Assembly (NCBI GenBank): GCA_005804885.1
Contig: SYOX01000063.1
Span: 1-64,000 of the forward strand
Length of the DNA: 64,000 bases
Reading direction: 5' to 3'
From: Pseudomonadota bacterium
Lineage (GTDB): Bacteria; Myxococcota_A; Bradymonadia; Bradymonadales; GCA-2716585
Made by a program: the position numbers and the translations under genes. Positions 1 to 7,577 of this stretch are shown here, in pieces. The notes under the pieces were generated by a model that made no database searches, had not been told where the DNA came from, and was given only the letters and a program-made list of their open reading frames with translations. How positions within the stretch are numbered: the stretch's first letter is position 1; each line of letters starts with the position of its first letter.

Positions 1-1345
1 CGCCGCCGCCGCCGGGGTTGCCGCCGCCGCCGTCGGTGCCATCAAAGGCGCTCCAATGGCCATCAAGGTTCATGCCGAAGGGGGCGGCGGAGAGGCCGTC
101 GGCGCCGGCGGCGCCGTCCCGGCCGGAGGCACCGGGGAAGCCGTCGCGTCCGTCGGTGCCGCGCTCGCCCCCGGGGCCGCCGCCGGCGCCGGAGCCCTGG
201 AAGCCGTTCTCGGAGTTGCCGTTGTTGGAGTGTCCGGGGTTGCCGCCGGGGCCGCCGAGCTGTCCGCAGGGTGAGGCGCCGCCGTTGCCAGGGCGGGGGC
301 GGCTGCAGTCGTCGCACAGGAAGTCGGAGTCCTCGCAGCCGTTCTGCCCGGTTTCGCCGTCGAGGCCGCGCTCGCCGGTGGCGCCAGAGCGGCCGGTGAT
401 GCCGTCGCCGCCGTCGCCTGCGGTGATCGAGAGGCGAGACAGGGTCAGGGCGCTGGAGGCGCGGACGTAGACGGTGACGTTGTTGCGCTCGGGCTCGGCG
501 AGCCGGTTGGCCTCGATGGTGAGGCTGTCGACGGTGGTGGGGGTGTCGATGGCCTCGGCGATGAGGGCGGGGTTGCCGCCGCGGATCGTGGGGCGGACGT
601 TGAGGTCGCGCTGCCAGTTGAAGTCGTAGCCGCCATAGAGGCTGACGCCGGCGCGCAGGCGGATGGGGCCCTCGTAGGCGCCGGGGGCGATCAGGACGAT
701 GTTCTTGGTGTCGTCCATGGCGACGCGCTCGATGGCGGCCTGGATCGTGCGCATCGGGGTGGTCCGGTCCCCCTCGGCGCCGTCGCTGCCAAACTCCGTG
801 ACGAAGATCGCGGCCGAGACGTCCCCGTCGACCCCGTCGCAGTTGGCGTCGACGCCCTCGGGGTCCGGCAGGTCCTCATCGACGCAGTTCGGGTTGTTGT
901 TGGGATCGTTGTTGCCCTGGCCGGGGCGGCAGGCGCCATCGACGCACATCTCGCCGTCGAGGCAGGCCGGGTCGCAGGGGGCGGCGTTGTTGGGGTCGTT
1001 GTTGGGATCACCAGGGCGGCAGGCGCCATCGACGCACATCTCGCCGTCAAGGCAGGCCGGGTCGCAGGAGGTGCCGTTGTTGGGGTCGTTGTTGGGGTCG
1101 TTGTTGGGGTCGTTGTTGGGGTCGTTGTTGGTCTGGCCGGGGCGGCAGGCGCCATCGACGCACACCTCGCCGTCGAGGCAGGCCGGGTCGCAGGGGGTGG
1201 CGTTGTTGGGGTCGTCGGGGCACCCCTCGTCGGTCACGGAGCAGTCGATCTCCTCGATGTTGCCCGGCTCGACGCAGGTGATGAGGCCGAGGGCGAGCCC
1301 GAGGGAGAGCAGCGAGGCCAGAGCGTGTCGCGTGGGGTGCGTCAT
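1..1345 (-). CDS. surface lipoprotein with beta-helix and collagen-like repeats (3' end outside window)
   Basis: Starts at ATG 1345 and is open to the window edge, so at least 448 residues are present and the C-terminus is missing. Residues 1-24 form a signal peptide ending in a lipobox-like LITC, so lipid anchoring is likely although Thr at -1 is not ideal. Next come three copies of a CDPACLDGExCVDGACRPG unit joined by (DPNN)n linkers. A DANCDGVDGD calcium-site-like motif follows, then a region typical of DUF1565/pectate-lyase-like parallel beta-helices (TPMRTIQAAIERV, APGAYEGPIRLRAGVSLYGG). The last part is rich in Gly-X-Y triplets (GATGERGLDGETGQNG) and glycine runs, like collagen. It resembles secreted myxobacterial surface proteins. 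No enzymatic function is claimed. Product call is moderately secure; the domain order is read directly. Confidence 0.85.
   Translation of the reverse strand, partial: MTHPTRHALASLLSLGLALGLITCVEPGNIEEIDCSVTDEGCPDDPNNATPCDPACLDGEVCVDGACRPGQTNNDPNNDPNNDPNNDPNNGTSCDPACLDGEMCVDGACRPGDPNNDPNNAAPCDPACLDGEMCVDGACRPGQGNNDPNNNPNCVDEDLPDPEGVDANCDGVDGDVSAAIFVTEFGSDGAEGDRTTPMRTIQAAIERVAMDDTKNIVLIAPGAYEGPIRLRAGVSLYGGYDFNWQRDLNVRPTIRGGNPALIAEAIDTPTTVDSLTIEANRLAEPERNNVTVYVRASSALTLSRLSITAGDGGDGITGRSGATGERGLDGETGQNGCEDSDFLCDDCSRPRPGNGGASPCGQLGGPGGNPGHSNNGNSENGFQGSGAGGGPGGERGTDGRDGFPGASGRDGAAGADGLSAAPFGMNLDGHWSAFDGTDGGGGNPGGGG
1076..1131. repeat. 12-bp tandem microrepeat inside a coding region
   Basis: Four full copies of GTTGTTGGGGTC (1076-1123) and a partial fifth. 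On the minus strand they encode the DPNN linker of the lipoprotein. The unit is a multiple of three, so copy-number change keeps the frame. Confidence 0.85.
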
Positions 1346-1445
1346 GGGTCGTCGCGGGCCGTCCAGAGGCGGAGGGCGGTCGGGTCCACCCGTGTCGTCG
1401 TCGTCGGAGCGCGTCCGGCGCTGGGCGCCGGGCCGTCGAGGGATC

Positions 1446-1474
1446 ATGGTAGGCGGCGCGGGGCCGCAGATCAA
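1446..1474 (-). promoter_or_regulatory. putative sigma70-type promoter of the beta-helix lipoprotein
   Basis: On the minus strand a -35 TTGATC (1474-1469) and a -10 TACCAT (1451-1446) are separated by 17 bp. The gene start lies about 100 nt downstream. Read by eye; no transcript evidence. Confidence 0.45.
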
Positions 1475-1488
1475 GGCGGGCGCCTTGA
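1471..1488. promoter_or_regulatory. inverted repeat between divergent promoters (possible operator)
   Basis: TCAAGGC-GGGC-GCCTTGA is a perfect 7-bp inverted repeat with a 4-bp centre. It overlaps the two back-to-back -35 elements, so one bound protein could control both the lipoprotein and the acyltransferase operon. No regulator gene is adjacent. Confidence 0.4.
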
Positions 1489-1514
1489 CGGTGGGGCTTG
1501 AGCGTCGCTATTGT
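1485..1514 (+). promoter_or_regulatory. putative promoter of the acyltransferase/SDR operon
   Basis: TTGACG (1485-1490), 18-bp spacer, TATTGT (1509-1514). The predicted transcript start near 1521 lies upstream of ATG 1538 and rules out the in-frame TTG at 1511 as the start. Confidence 0.55.
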
Positions 1515-1537
1515 CCGGGGCCTGGGCGGGAGGGCGC

Positions 1538-2482
1538 ATGGCGGGTGACAGTCAAGGCCGATGGGCTCAAGGCGTGCGGCTCTTGAACAGGCTGACGCAG
1601 GCGAGGGCGCAGCAGTCGGGCTGGATGGACGCCCTGGGGCGGATGTCGTCGAGGGTCAGGGCCGAGGGGCTCGTCGACGACGACGCGCTCTCTCGCCTGG
1701 ACATGCTCGACGAGGCGCTGAGCACCTACGGCTACGATCCCTTCGGCTTCAGCCCGGAGTTCGTCAAGAAGCTGATCCCTGCGGTGGCGTGGCTCTACCG
1801 GGTCTACTTCCGGGTGCAGACCACCGGGGTCGACACGATCCCGGACGGTCCCGTGCTGTTGATCTCGAACCACTCGGGGCAGCTGCCGCTCGACGCGATG
1901 ATGATCGTGGGCGCGTGCCTGCTGGACAAGACGCAGCCGAGGATGGTCCGGTCGATGGTCGAGCGCTGGGTGCCGACGCTGCCCTTCGCCTCGTGGATCC
2001 TGGCGAGGTCGGGGCAGATCGTGGGGACGCGCGACAACTTCCGCCGGCTGGTGCAGCAGGGGGCGCCGATCCTGGTCTTCCCGGAGGGGGTGGTGGGGAT
2101 CAACAAGACCTACGATAAAGCCTATCAGTTGCAGCGCTTTGGCTACGGCTTCATGAGGCTGGCGCTGGAGAACGGGATGCCGATCGTGCCGGTGGCGGTG
2201 GTGGGGGCCGAGGAGCAGGCGCCCTCGCTGGCCAACATCGAGCCGCTGGCGAAGTTGCTGGGGGCGCCGGCCTTCCCGATCACGCCGACCTTCCCGTGGC
2301 TGGGGCCGCTGGGGCTGCTGCCCTATCCGGTGCGCTACCACATCCACTTCGGCGAGGCGATGCGCTTCGAAGGGCAGCCGGACGACGAGGATCGGGTCAT
2401 CGGGGAGAAGGTCGATCGGGTCAAGGCCGCCATCCAGGCGATGCTGGATCGGGGCGTGGCCGAGCGCGTGAGCATTTTTTGA
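1538..2482 (+). CDS. 1-acylglycerol-3-phosphate acyltransferase-like protein (PlsC family)
   Basis: About 314 residues. It carries the glycerolipid acyltransferase motifs: block I NHSGQLPLD (NHx4D catalytic dyad) and block III FPEG within VFPEGVVGI, with a further conserved PIVPVAVVGAE block. A membrane-associated enzyme that transfers fatty acyl groups to a glycerolipid or related acceptor is the family role; the actual acceptor is unknown. ATG 1538 is chosen because the upstream TTG at 1511 lies in the -10 box. It is followed after 7 bp by an extended SDR, so the two form an operon. The same acyltransferase plus galE-like pairing occurs in mycobacteria (Rv0502/Rv0501), which supports a shared envelope-lipid or glycolipid role (inference). 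Confidence 0.9.
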   Translation: MAGDSQGRWAQGVRLLNRLTQARAQQSGWMDALGRMSSRVRAEGLVDDDALSRLDMLDEALSTYGYDPFGFSPEFVKKLIPAVAWLYRVYFRVQTTGVDTIPDGPVLLISNHSGQLPLDAMMIVGACLLDKTQPRMVRSMVERWVPTLPFASWILARSGQIVGTRDNFRRLVQQGAPILVFPEGVVGINKTYDKAYQLQRFGYGFMRLALENGMPIVPVAVVGAEEQAPSLANIEPLAKLLGAPAFPITPTFPWLGPLGLLPYPVRYHIHFGEAMRFEGQPDDEDRVIGEKVDRVKAAIQAMLDRGVAERVSIF

Positions 2483-2489
2483 GGCGATC

Positions 2490-3449
2490 ATGAGCAGCCC
2501 ACCGGGCCGACATCGTTGGAGGGCGTGGAGCCGCAGGCGAGACACGGTCGTGATCACGGGGATCACGGGCCGCCTCGGGCAGGCGCTGGCGCGCCGGCTG
2601 CACCGCGAGTGGGAGGTGATCGGGATCGACCGCCGCCCCATCGACACGCTGCCGCGCGACATCGAGTTCCATCAGGTCGACCTGCGGCGGCGCAAGGCCG
2701 AGGATGTCTTCAGGACGCATCGGGTTGACGCGCTGATCCACCTCAACATCATGCACGACCCGCGAAAGAGCGCGCGGGAGAGCTACGAGTTCAACATCCT
2801 GGGCACCCAGAAGATGCTGGACCTGTGCCAGCAGCACAACGTCGGCAAGGTCGTCCTGCTGTCGAGCGCCAACGTCTATGGGCCGGCGCCGAGCAACAAC
2901 CAGTTCTTGACCGAGGAGGCGCCCTTGATGGGCAGCCAGACCTTCGGGGAGATCCGGGATCTGATCGCCGTGGACATGTACGCGTCGAGCTTCTTCTGGC
3001 GGCACCCGGAGATCGAGACGGTGATCCTCAGGCCGGTGCACATCGTCGGGGAGGTCCACAACGCGCCGTCGAACTACCTGCGGCTGAACACCATCCCGAC
3101 CTTGATGGGCTACGATCCGATGGTCCAGCTCATCCACATCGAGGACGTCGTCGAGGCCATGGTCACCTCGCTCAAGCCGGGCATCCGGGGGATCTACAAC
3201 ATCGCTGGCCCCGGCGAGGTGCCGCTGTCGGAGGTGATCCGGGCGCTGGGGCGGCGGAGGCTGCCGGTGCCGGAGCCCATCGCGCGGCCCCTCTTCAAGG
3301 CGATGTGGCGCGCGCACCTGACGAGCTTCCCGACCGGAGAGCTCGATCACATCAAGTACATCTGCATGGTCGACGACGCGCGGGCGCGCAGCTCCATGGG
3401 CTACGCGCCGAAGTGGACGCTGGAGGAGACGATCAACGCGCTGCGCTGA
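2490..3449 (+). CDS. NAD-dependent epimerase/dehydratase family protein (extended SDR)
   Basis: 319 residues. The Rossmann motif TGITGRLG lies near residues 24-31, an acidic NAD-specificity site follows (IGIDRR), and SSANVYG marks the usual active-site strand. ILRPVHIVGE and LIHIEDVVEAM are typical of GalE-like extended SDRs. The expected YxxxK catalytic pair is not visible between SSANVYG and ILRP; the matching stretch reads IAVDMYASSF and contains no lysine. The protein may therefore be a catalytically altered or non-enzymatic member. It starts 7 bp after the acyltransferase stop, so it is co-transcribed. The substrate is unknown. Confidence 0.88.
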   Translation: MSSPPGRHRWRAWSRRRDTVVITGITGRLGQALARRLHREWEVIGIDRRPIDTLPRDIEFHQVDLRRRKAEDVFRTHRVDALIHLNIMHDPRKSARESYEFNILGTQKMLDLCQQHNVGKVVLLSSANVYGPAPSNNQFLTEEAPLMGSQTFGEIRDLIAVDMYASSFFWRHPEIETVILRPVHIVGEVHNAPSNYLRLNTIPTLMGYDPMVQLIHIEDVVEAMVTSLKPGIRGIYNIAGPGEVPLSEVIRALGRRRLPVPEPIARPLFKAMWRAHLTSFPTGELDHIKYICMVDDARARSSMGYAPKWTLEETINALR

Positions 3450-3486
3450 CGTATCTGGCCAACATATATTATAAAATCAAGTACTT
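3450..3486. other. AT-rich convergent intergenic gap
   Basis: Only 37 bp separate the SDR stop from the convergent TPR gene stop. It holds an AT-rich run (ACATATATTATAAAATCAAG) but no clear hairpin terminator. Confidence 0.4.
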
Positions 3487-4467
3487 CTAGAACTGGCCCG
3501 AGAAGCCGAGGGCGCCGGGCATGAGGATCAGGGTCAGGCCATCGCCCTTGGCCGAGGGGTCGTCGTCAGGGGTGTCCAGCATCAGGAGCAGGGCGCCGAC
3601 GGCGACCAGCGCGCCGCCAGAGATCAGCAGCGCGGCGGAGGTGCCCTGTTGGCGCTCGATGTCGTCGGCCAGCTCGTTGATGTCGCCGGCGACGCCGATG
3701 GCTGCGCGGGCCTTGTCGGGGTCGTCGGCGCTCAAGGCGTCGGCGCGCAGCGCGTCGTAGCTCGCCTTGAGGTCCTGCTGGCGCTCAAGGTCGTCGTCGG
3801 CGCCGGTCATCACCAGGAGCCCGGCGGCCAGCGCGCCGCCGCCGGCGGCCCCGACGGCGATCCCGGTCCAGGAGAGCCCGCCGCGGCCAGGCGGCGGCTC
3901 CGTGGGCAACTCGGGTGGCTTGATCTCGGCCAGCGCGCGGCGCCGCTCGTCCTCGGCCGCGCGCAGGGCGAGCACCTCGGCGCTGGCGCGCTCGGCGGCG
4001 CGGGCCTTGGCCAGCCGCAGGATCATGGCGATCATCTCGCGGCCGGCCTGGGCCTTCTGCAGGGCGCTCTGCTCGGCGTCGAGGGCGTCAAGTTGCGGCT
4101 CCAGCACATCAAGGCGCTTGATCGCCTCGGCCTTGGCCTCCAAGGTCAGGCCGTCGAGCAGCAGCGCCTGCTTGTAGTAGCGAACGGCCTCCTTGAGCTG
4201 CCCAAGCTCCTCGTGGCAGCGCCCGATGTTGAAGAGGACGAAGGGGTTGGGATCCAGCTCAAAGACCTGCCGGAAGACCTCGATGGCCAGCGCGTACTGG
4301 CCGCTGCGGTAGAGCTCGACGCCCGTTTCGAAGAGGAGACCCGGGTCGGCGATCGGCGCGATCTCGTCCTGGGCGTGAGCCTCTGAGGCGGCCAGCGGGG
4401 CGATCGTGCTGATGAGCGCGGCCAGGATCAGGGGCAGCGTGGCGGCGCAGGCATTGCGGGGGGTCAT
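3487..4467 (-). CDS. secreted TPR protein with two C-terminal membrane helices
   Basis: 326 residues from ATG 4467. Residues 1-33 are a signal peptide (LPLILAALIS core, cut after AHA). Residues about 40-140 hold tetratricopeptide repeats (LFETGVELYRSGQYALAIEV, VLFNIGRCHEELGQ, EAVRYYKQALLLDG). A helical, Ala/Glu/Arg-rich segment follows, then two hydrophobic helices near the C-terminus (GIAVGAAGGGALAAGLLVM and ALLISGGALVAVGALLLML). The ATG overlaps the stop of the upstream kinase gene (ATGA), so the two are translationally coupled. TPR proteins with this layout are common partners of PEGA-type kinases in myxobacteria; a scaffold or reporter role for the kinase is inference. Confidence 0.88.
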   Translation of the reverse strand: MTPRNACAATLPLILAALISTIAPLAASEAHAQDEIAPIADPGLLFETGVELYRSGQYALAIEVFRQVFELDPNPFVLFNIGRCHEELGQLKEAVRYYKQALLLDGLTLEAKAEAIKRLDVLEPQLDALDAEQSALQKAQAGREMIAMILRLAKARAAERASAEVLALRAAEDERRRALAEIKPPELPTEPPPGRGGLSWTGIAVGAAGGGALAAGLLVMTGADDDLERQQDLKASYDALRADALSADDPDKARAAIGVAGDINELADDIERQQGTSAALLISGGALVAVGALLLMLDTPDDDPSAKGDGLTLILMPGALGFSGQF

Positions 4468-6182
4468 GGGAGGATGCGGTAGTTGGGCTTCTTGTCGGGG
4501 GTCGGCGCGACGTTGCGCGGCGCCGGCTTGAGCTTGACGGGGAAGGGAGACTGGGCCTGCGGGCTCCATTGGACGCTCTGATCTCTGAAGCCGGGCTTCT
4601 TGATCGTGAGGTTGAGCTCGGACTGGTTGGGGTCGAGGGTCAGCGCCATGGGGGTCCTGCCGATGCGCAGGTTGCCGATGAAGATGGCCGCGTCTGGCGG
4701 TACGCTCTCGATCTGCACCTGGGCGGGCGGCTCAGGCGCCGGCTCGCCCTCCGAAGGGCTCTTCGCCCCGGCGAGCCCCTCCTCGCCGAGCGCTGCCTTC
4801 CGCTCGTCGACGGCGTTGATCGTTCCGACCGACGGTGTCTGGACGGCCTCTCCGCTCGGGTCGTCATCACCGGCGGCGCCGTCGGCCGGCTCGGCGGGGG
4901 CCAGGGCGGCTTGCGACCCCCTGGGGGCTTGAGCGGCGAGGTCCTCGGACGAGGAGTTCAAGAGCGTCAGCGCGACGGCGGACAGCAGCGCGATCAGCAG
5001 GACGTTGAGGGCCGCTGCGACGAGGATGGCCCTGGATCGTCCGGGCGCCTTGATCCAGCCGCCGCGCGCGTCGAGGCGATCGAGGTCCGCGAGCAGCTCC
5101 TTGCAAGACTGATAGCGGGCGGCAGGATCCTTGCGGGTGGCCTTCTGGATGACGTGGGCCAGCCCAGGCGGGCAGGCGAAGCCAGGCGGCATGTCGAAGG
5201 GGAGATCCTCAAGGTGCCAGGTGATCAGCTCGTGGGCCTTCTTGCCGGGGTTGGCCGGGCTGCCCGTGATCATCTCATGGAGGATGAGCCCCAGCGCGTA
5301 GATGTCCGCGGCGGGCGTCAGGTCCTCGCCGCGGATCTGCTCGGGCGGGATGTAGCGCGGGGTGCCGACGATCCGGCCGTTGAGGGTCAGATCCACGCTG
5401 TCGGCCGCGGGCTCGATGAGGTCGAGCACCTCCAGGACGTTGGAGCGCTCGGCGTCAAAGTCGAGGTTGCGCTCGGTGTTGCCGATGAGCTTGGCGATGC
5501 CGAAGTCCAGCACCTTGACGTAGTCGTCCTGGCCCAGGCGCTGGGTCAACATGATGTTGCCGGGCTTCAGATCCCGATGGATGATGCCCTGCTCGTGGGC
5601 CTCGGCGAGGCTGAGAGCGACCTGCCGGGCGACGTCGACCGCGCGAGGGATCGGCAGGCCGCCCGGTTTGGCCTTGATCTCCTTGCTCAGCGTCGGGCCT
5701 TCGATGAACTCGAAGGCCATGTAGAGGATGCCTGCGTCGGTCTTGTCGTAATCAAAGAGCGTCACCGTGTGCGGGTGCCGCAGCCCCGCCGCCAGCCTCG
5801 CCTCGCGCTGGAAGCGCGCCAGCGCGGCCTCGGCGGTCTTCGGGTTCTGCCGCGAGGTCGGCGGCAGCAAGAAGACCTTGAGCGCCACCGACCGCCCTAT
5901 CCCCACCTGGCTCGCCCGATACACGATCGAGAAGGCCCCACGCCCCAGGATCTCCTGGATCTTGTATCGCCCCAGCAGCGTCGGGTCCTTGCTGGGGTCT
6001 CTCCTGCCGCCTTCGTCGGCCTTTGCGAGGCGCCGGACGTCGTAGACGGCGCTGGTGACCACCGCGTCCTCGTCGCCGGGGCGCGTCGCGCTCAGCTGCC
6101 TCGCCGCGTCTTCGGACCCCGCCGCTTGTTCATCAAGGGCGTCCGCGGCGTCGGGGCTTGAGCGCTTGGGGTCTGTGATCAA
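4464..6182 (-). CDS. transmembrane Ser/Thr protein kinase with PEGA domain
   Basis: Residue numbers from TTG 6182. The Hanks-type kinase domain (about 73-370) has the glycine loop GRGAFS (80-85), VALK lysine (102), HRDLKPGN catalytic loop (202-209), DFG (226-228) and an APE-equivalent PPEQ. The segment between DFG and GTPRYIPPE is about 45 residues, some 25 longer than in PknB-like kinases. A single membrane helix lies at about 385-408, then a Pro/Glu/Ala-rich linker and a C-terminal PEGA domain (488-551; IGRTPMALTL, KKPGF). The kinase is thus cytoplasmic and PEGA extracytoplasmic. An upstream in-frame TTG at 6254 lies beside the predicted -10 box and is unlikely; other starts (TTG 6212, a GTG near 6059) are possible. 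It is first in an operon with the TPR protein. Confidence 0.9.
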   Translation of the reverse strand: MITDPKRSSPDAADALDEQAAGSEDAARQLSATRPGDEDAVVTSAVYDVRRLAKADEGGRRDPSKDPTLLGRYKIQEILGRGAFSIVYRASQVGIGRSVALKVFLLPPTSRQNPKTAEAALARFQREARLAAGLRHPHTVTLFDYDKTDAGILYMAFEFIEGPTLSKEIKAKPGGLPIPRAVDVARQVALSLAEAHEQGIIHRDLKPGNIMLTQRLGQDDYVKVLDFGIAKLIGNTERNLDFDAERSNVLEVLDLIEPAADSVDLTLNGRIVGTPRYIPPEQIRGEDLTPAADIYALGLILHEMITGSPANPGKKAHELITWHLEDLPFDMPPGFACPPGLAHVIQKATRKDPAARYQSCKELLADLDRLDARGGWIKAPGRSRAILVAAALNVLLIALLSAVALTLLNSSSEDLAAQAPRGSQAALAPAEPADGAAGDDDPSGEAVQTPSVGTINAVDERKAALGEEGLAGAKSPSEGEPAPEPPAQVQIESVPPDAAIFIGNLRIGRTPMALTLDPNQSELNLTIKKPGFRDQSVQWSPQAQSPFPVKLKPAPRNVAPTPDKKPNYRILP

Positions 6183-6255
6183 GGCGGGGCTCGTGTGCAG
6201 GGGTCCAGCCAACGCAGTCAGGCGGCTTCTTGCCCAAAGGCCGCAGGCTGTCAAA

Positions 6256-6285
6256 ATAGTATGAACGGCGGAGTGCCTTCGTCAA
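6256..6285 (-). promoter_or_regulatory. putative promoter of the kinase operon
   Basis: Minus strand TTGACG (6285-6280), 18-bp spacer, TACTAT (6261-6256). The predicted transcript start near 6248 places the true kinase start downstream of the TTG at 6254. Confidence 0.55.
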
Positions 6286-6376
6286 GCTTCCGCCGCATTC
6301 CCATCAGGAGGCGCTTTCGGGTATGCTCGGCGCGTCTCTGGGCGGATCGGAGGGGGCAATCGGCGATAGACATCAC

Positions 6377-7477
6377 ATGAACGCAGCCGGGCTGGGGCTC
6401 CTGCTCTTGCTGGGGGCGGCGGTCGGGTGCGGGCTGGGCGAGGAGCCGCTGCGGGTCGAGGGCGATCCGCGCCTCGATGAGCTGTCCGAGCGAGACGCCG
6501 CCGAGGCCGAGCCGGATGCCGAGCCGGAGGCCGAGCCGGAGGCCGAGCCGGAGCCGCTGGATCTGGGCTATCGGTGCGCGCCGGCCTGCCTGGAGGATCA
6601 GTTCTGCGGCCCAGGCGGGGTCTGCTTCGAGCGGCGCGTGCGCTGCGAGGTCGAAGGCGAGACGTGCGACGCGGGCTCGACGCCCAGGACGCCCGAGTTT
6701 GTCTGCGAGGCGCTCCTCGGGGCCGCCATCGGGGTCTGTCGCAGCGTCTGCGCGCTGGGGGAGCAGGGGACCTGCCCTGAGGGTCAAGTCTGCGGGTTGC
6801 TATACGCCCACCAGGACGTGGCGATCTGCCGCCGTCAGTGCCAGGGCGACGACGGGGCTTGCGGCCCGCTGGATCGGTGCATCGGCGGCGCCTTCGGGCT
6901 GTGCAGGGGGCAGTGCCGGCCCTTCATCGAGGGGCAGTGCCCCGAGGGGACCGGCTGTGAGCCCTCCGGCGCGGAGCACGGCGCCTGCCAGACGATCGGG
7001 GCGGCGGCCGAGGGCGAGGTGTGCGATCAGGAGGTCTGCGGCGATGGCCTCCGGTGCACGGGGACGGGCGCCGAGGATCGGTGCGCGCCCAACTGCGTCG
7101 GGGGCGCGGCGCCCGGCGCGCTGGGGGGCTGCGAGGAGGGGTGGGCGTGCGAGCTCTTCGTCGGGTTGGACTACGGGGTGTGCCGTCAGCAGTGCGATCT
7201 ATTTGATCCGACTCAGGTTTGTGAGGACTCGGGGCAGGGCTGTCTGGTGACCAGCGGGCGAGATGGCTTGTGCGTGTGGCGCGGTCGGGTGGCGCAGGGC
7301 AACCGATGTCAGGGCACGGTGCAGTGCGTGTCGCCGCTGCAATGCCTCCAGAACGGCGACGAGGCGGCGTGCGAGCGGCTTTGCCTGCTGGGCGCCGAGG
7401 AGGGCGAGGAGGGCCGGTGCCCGCGGGATCAGTCGTGCACGATGGCGGGCTTCGGGGAGATCGGGGTCTGTCGATGA
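6377..7477 (+). CDS. cysteine-rich lipoprotein
   Basis: 366 residues from ATG 6377. The signal peptide ends in lipobox AAVGC. An acidic (A/P)E-rich linker (EAEPDAEPEAEPEAEPEPL) leads to a long Cys-rich region with about 40 cysteines in repeated CxxG/CRxQC units (CPEGQVCG, GVCRQQCDLF, CEDSGQGC). The pattern resembles disulfide-rich extracellular repeats of myxobacterial surface lipoproteins. It is divergent from the kinase gene. Function unknown; an anchored, disulfide-bonded surface protein is the safest call. Confidence 0.85.
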   Translation: MNAAGLGLLLLLGAAVGCGLGEEPLRVEGDPRLDELSERDAAEAEPDAEPEAEPEAEPEPLDLGYRCAPACLEDQFCGPGGVCFERRVRCEVEGETCDAGSTPRTPEFVCEALLGAAIGVCRSVCALGEQGTCPEGQVCGLLYAHQDVAICRRQCQGDDGACGPLDRCIGGAFGLCRGQCRPFIEGQCPEGTGCEPSGAEHGACQTIGAAAEGEVCDQEVCGDGLRCTGTGAEDRCAPNCVGGAAPGALGGCEEGWACELFVGLDYGVCRQQCDLFDPTQVCEDSGQGCLVTSGRDGLCVWRGRVAQGNRCQGTVQCVSPLQCLQNGDEAACERLCLLGAEEGEEGRCPRDQSCTMAGFGEIGVCR

Positions 7478-7577
7478 GGCTGTCGGCGTCTTCGCGGCCG
7501 TGCTTTGTGGCGGCGAGGAATGTCGGGGGTGTCAGGGCGCATCAAGGGTGGGTGAAGGGGTCGGGAGGTGGAGCGGG

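Noticed and set aside
1076-1131. Short regular repeats as a CRISPR array
   Set aside because: Units are 12 bp, without spacers, and encode a DPNN linker; no cas genes are present. The same holds for repeats at 57731 and 63168.
1508-2662. Long minus-strand open frame opposite the acyltransferase
   Set aside because: Arg/Pro/His-rich shadow translation; the plus strand has a full PlsC-type protein with motifs, promoter and operon partner.
4569-6161. 530-codon plus-strand frame opposite the kinase
   Set aside because: Antisense shadow of a clear Ser/Thr kinase; no ribosome site or recognisable motif.
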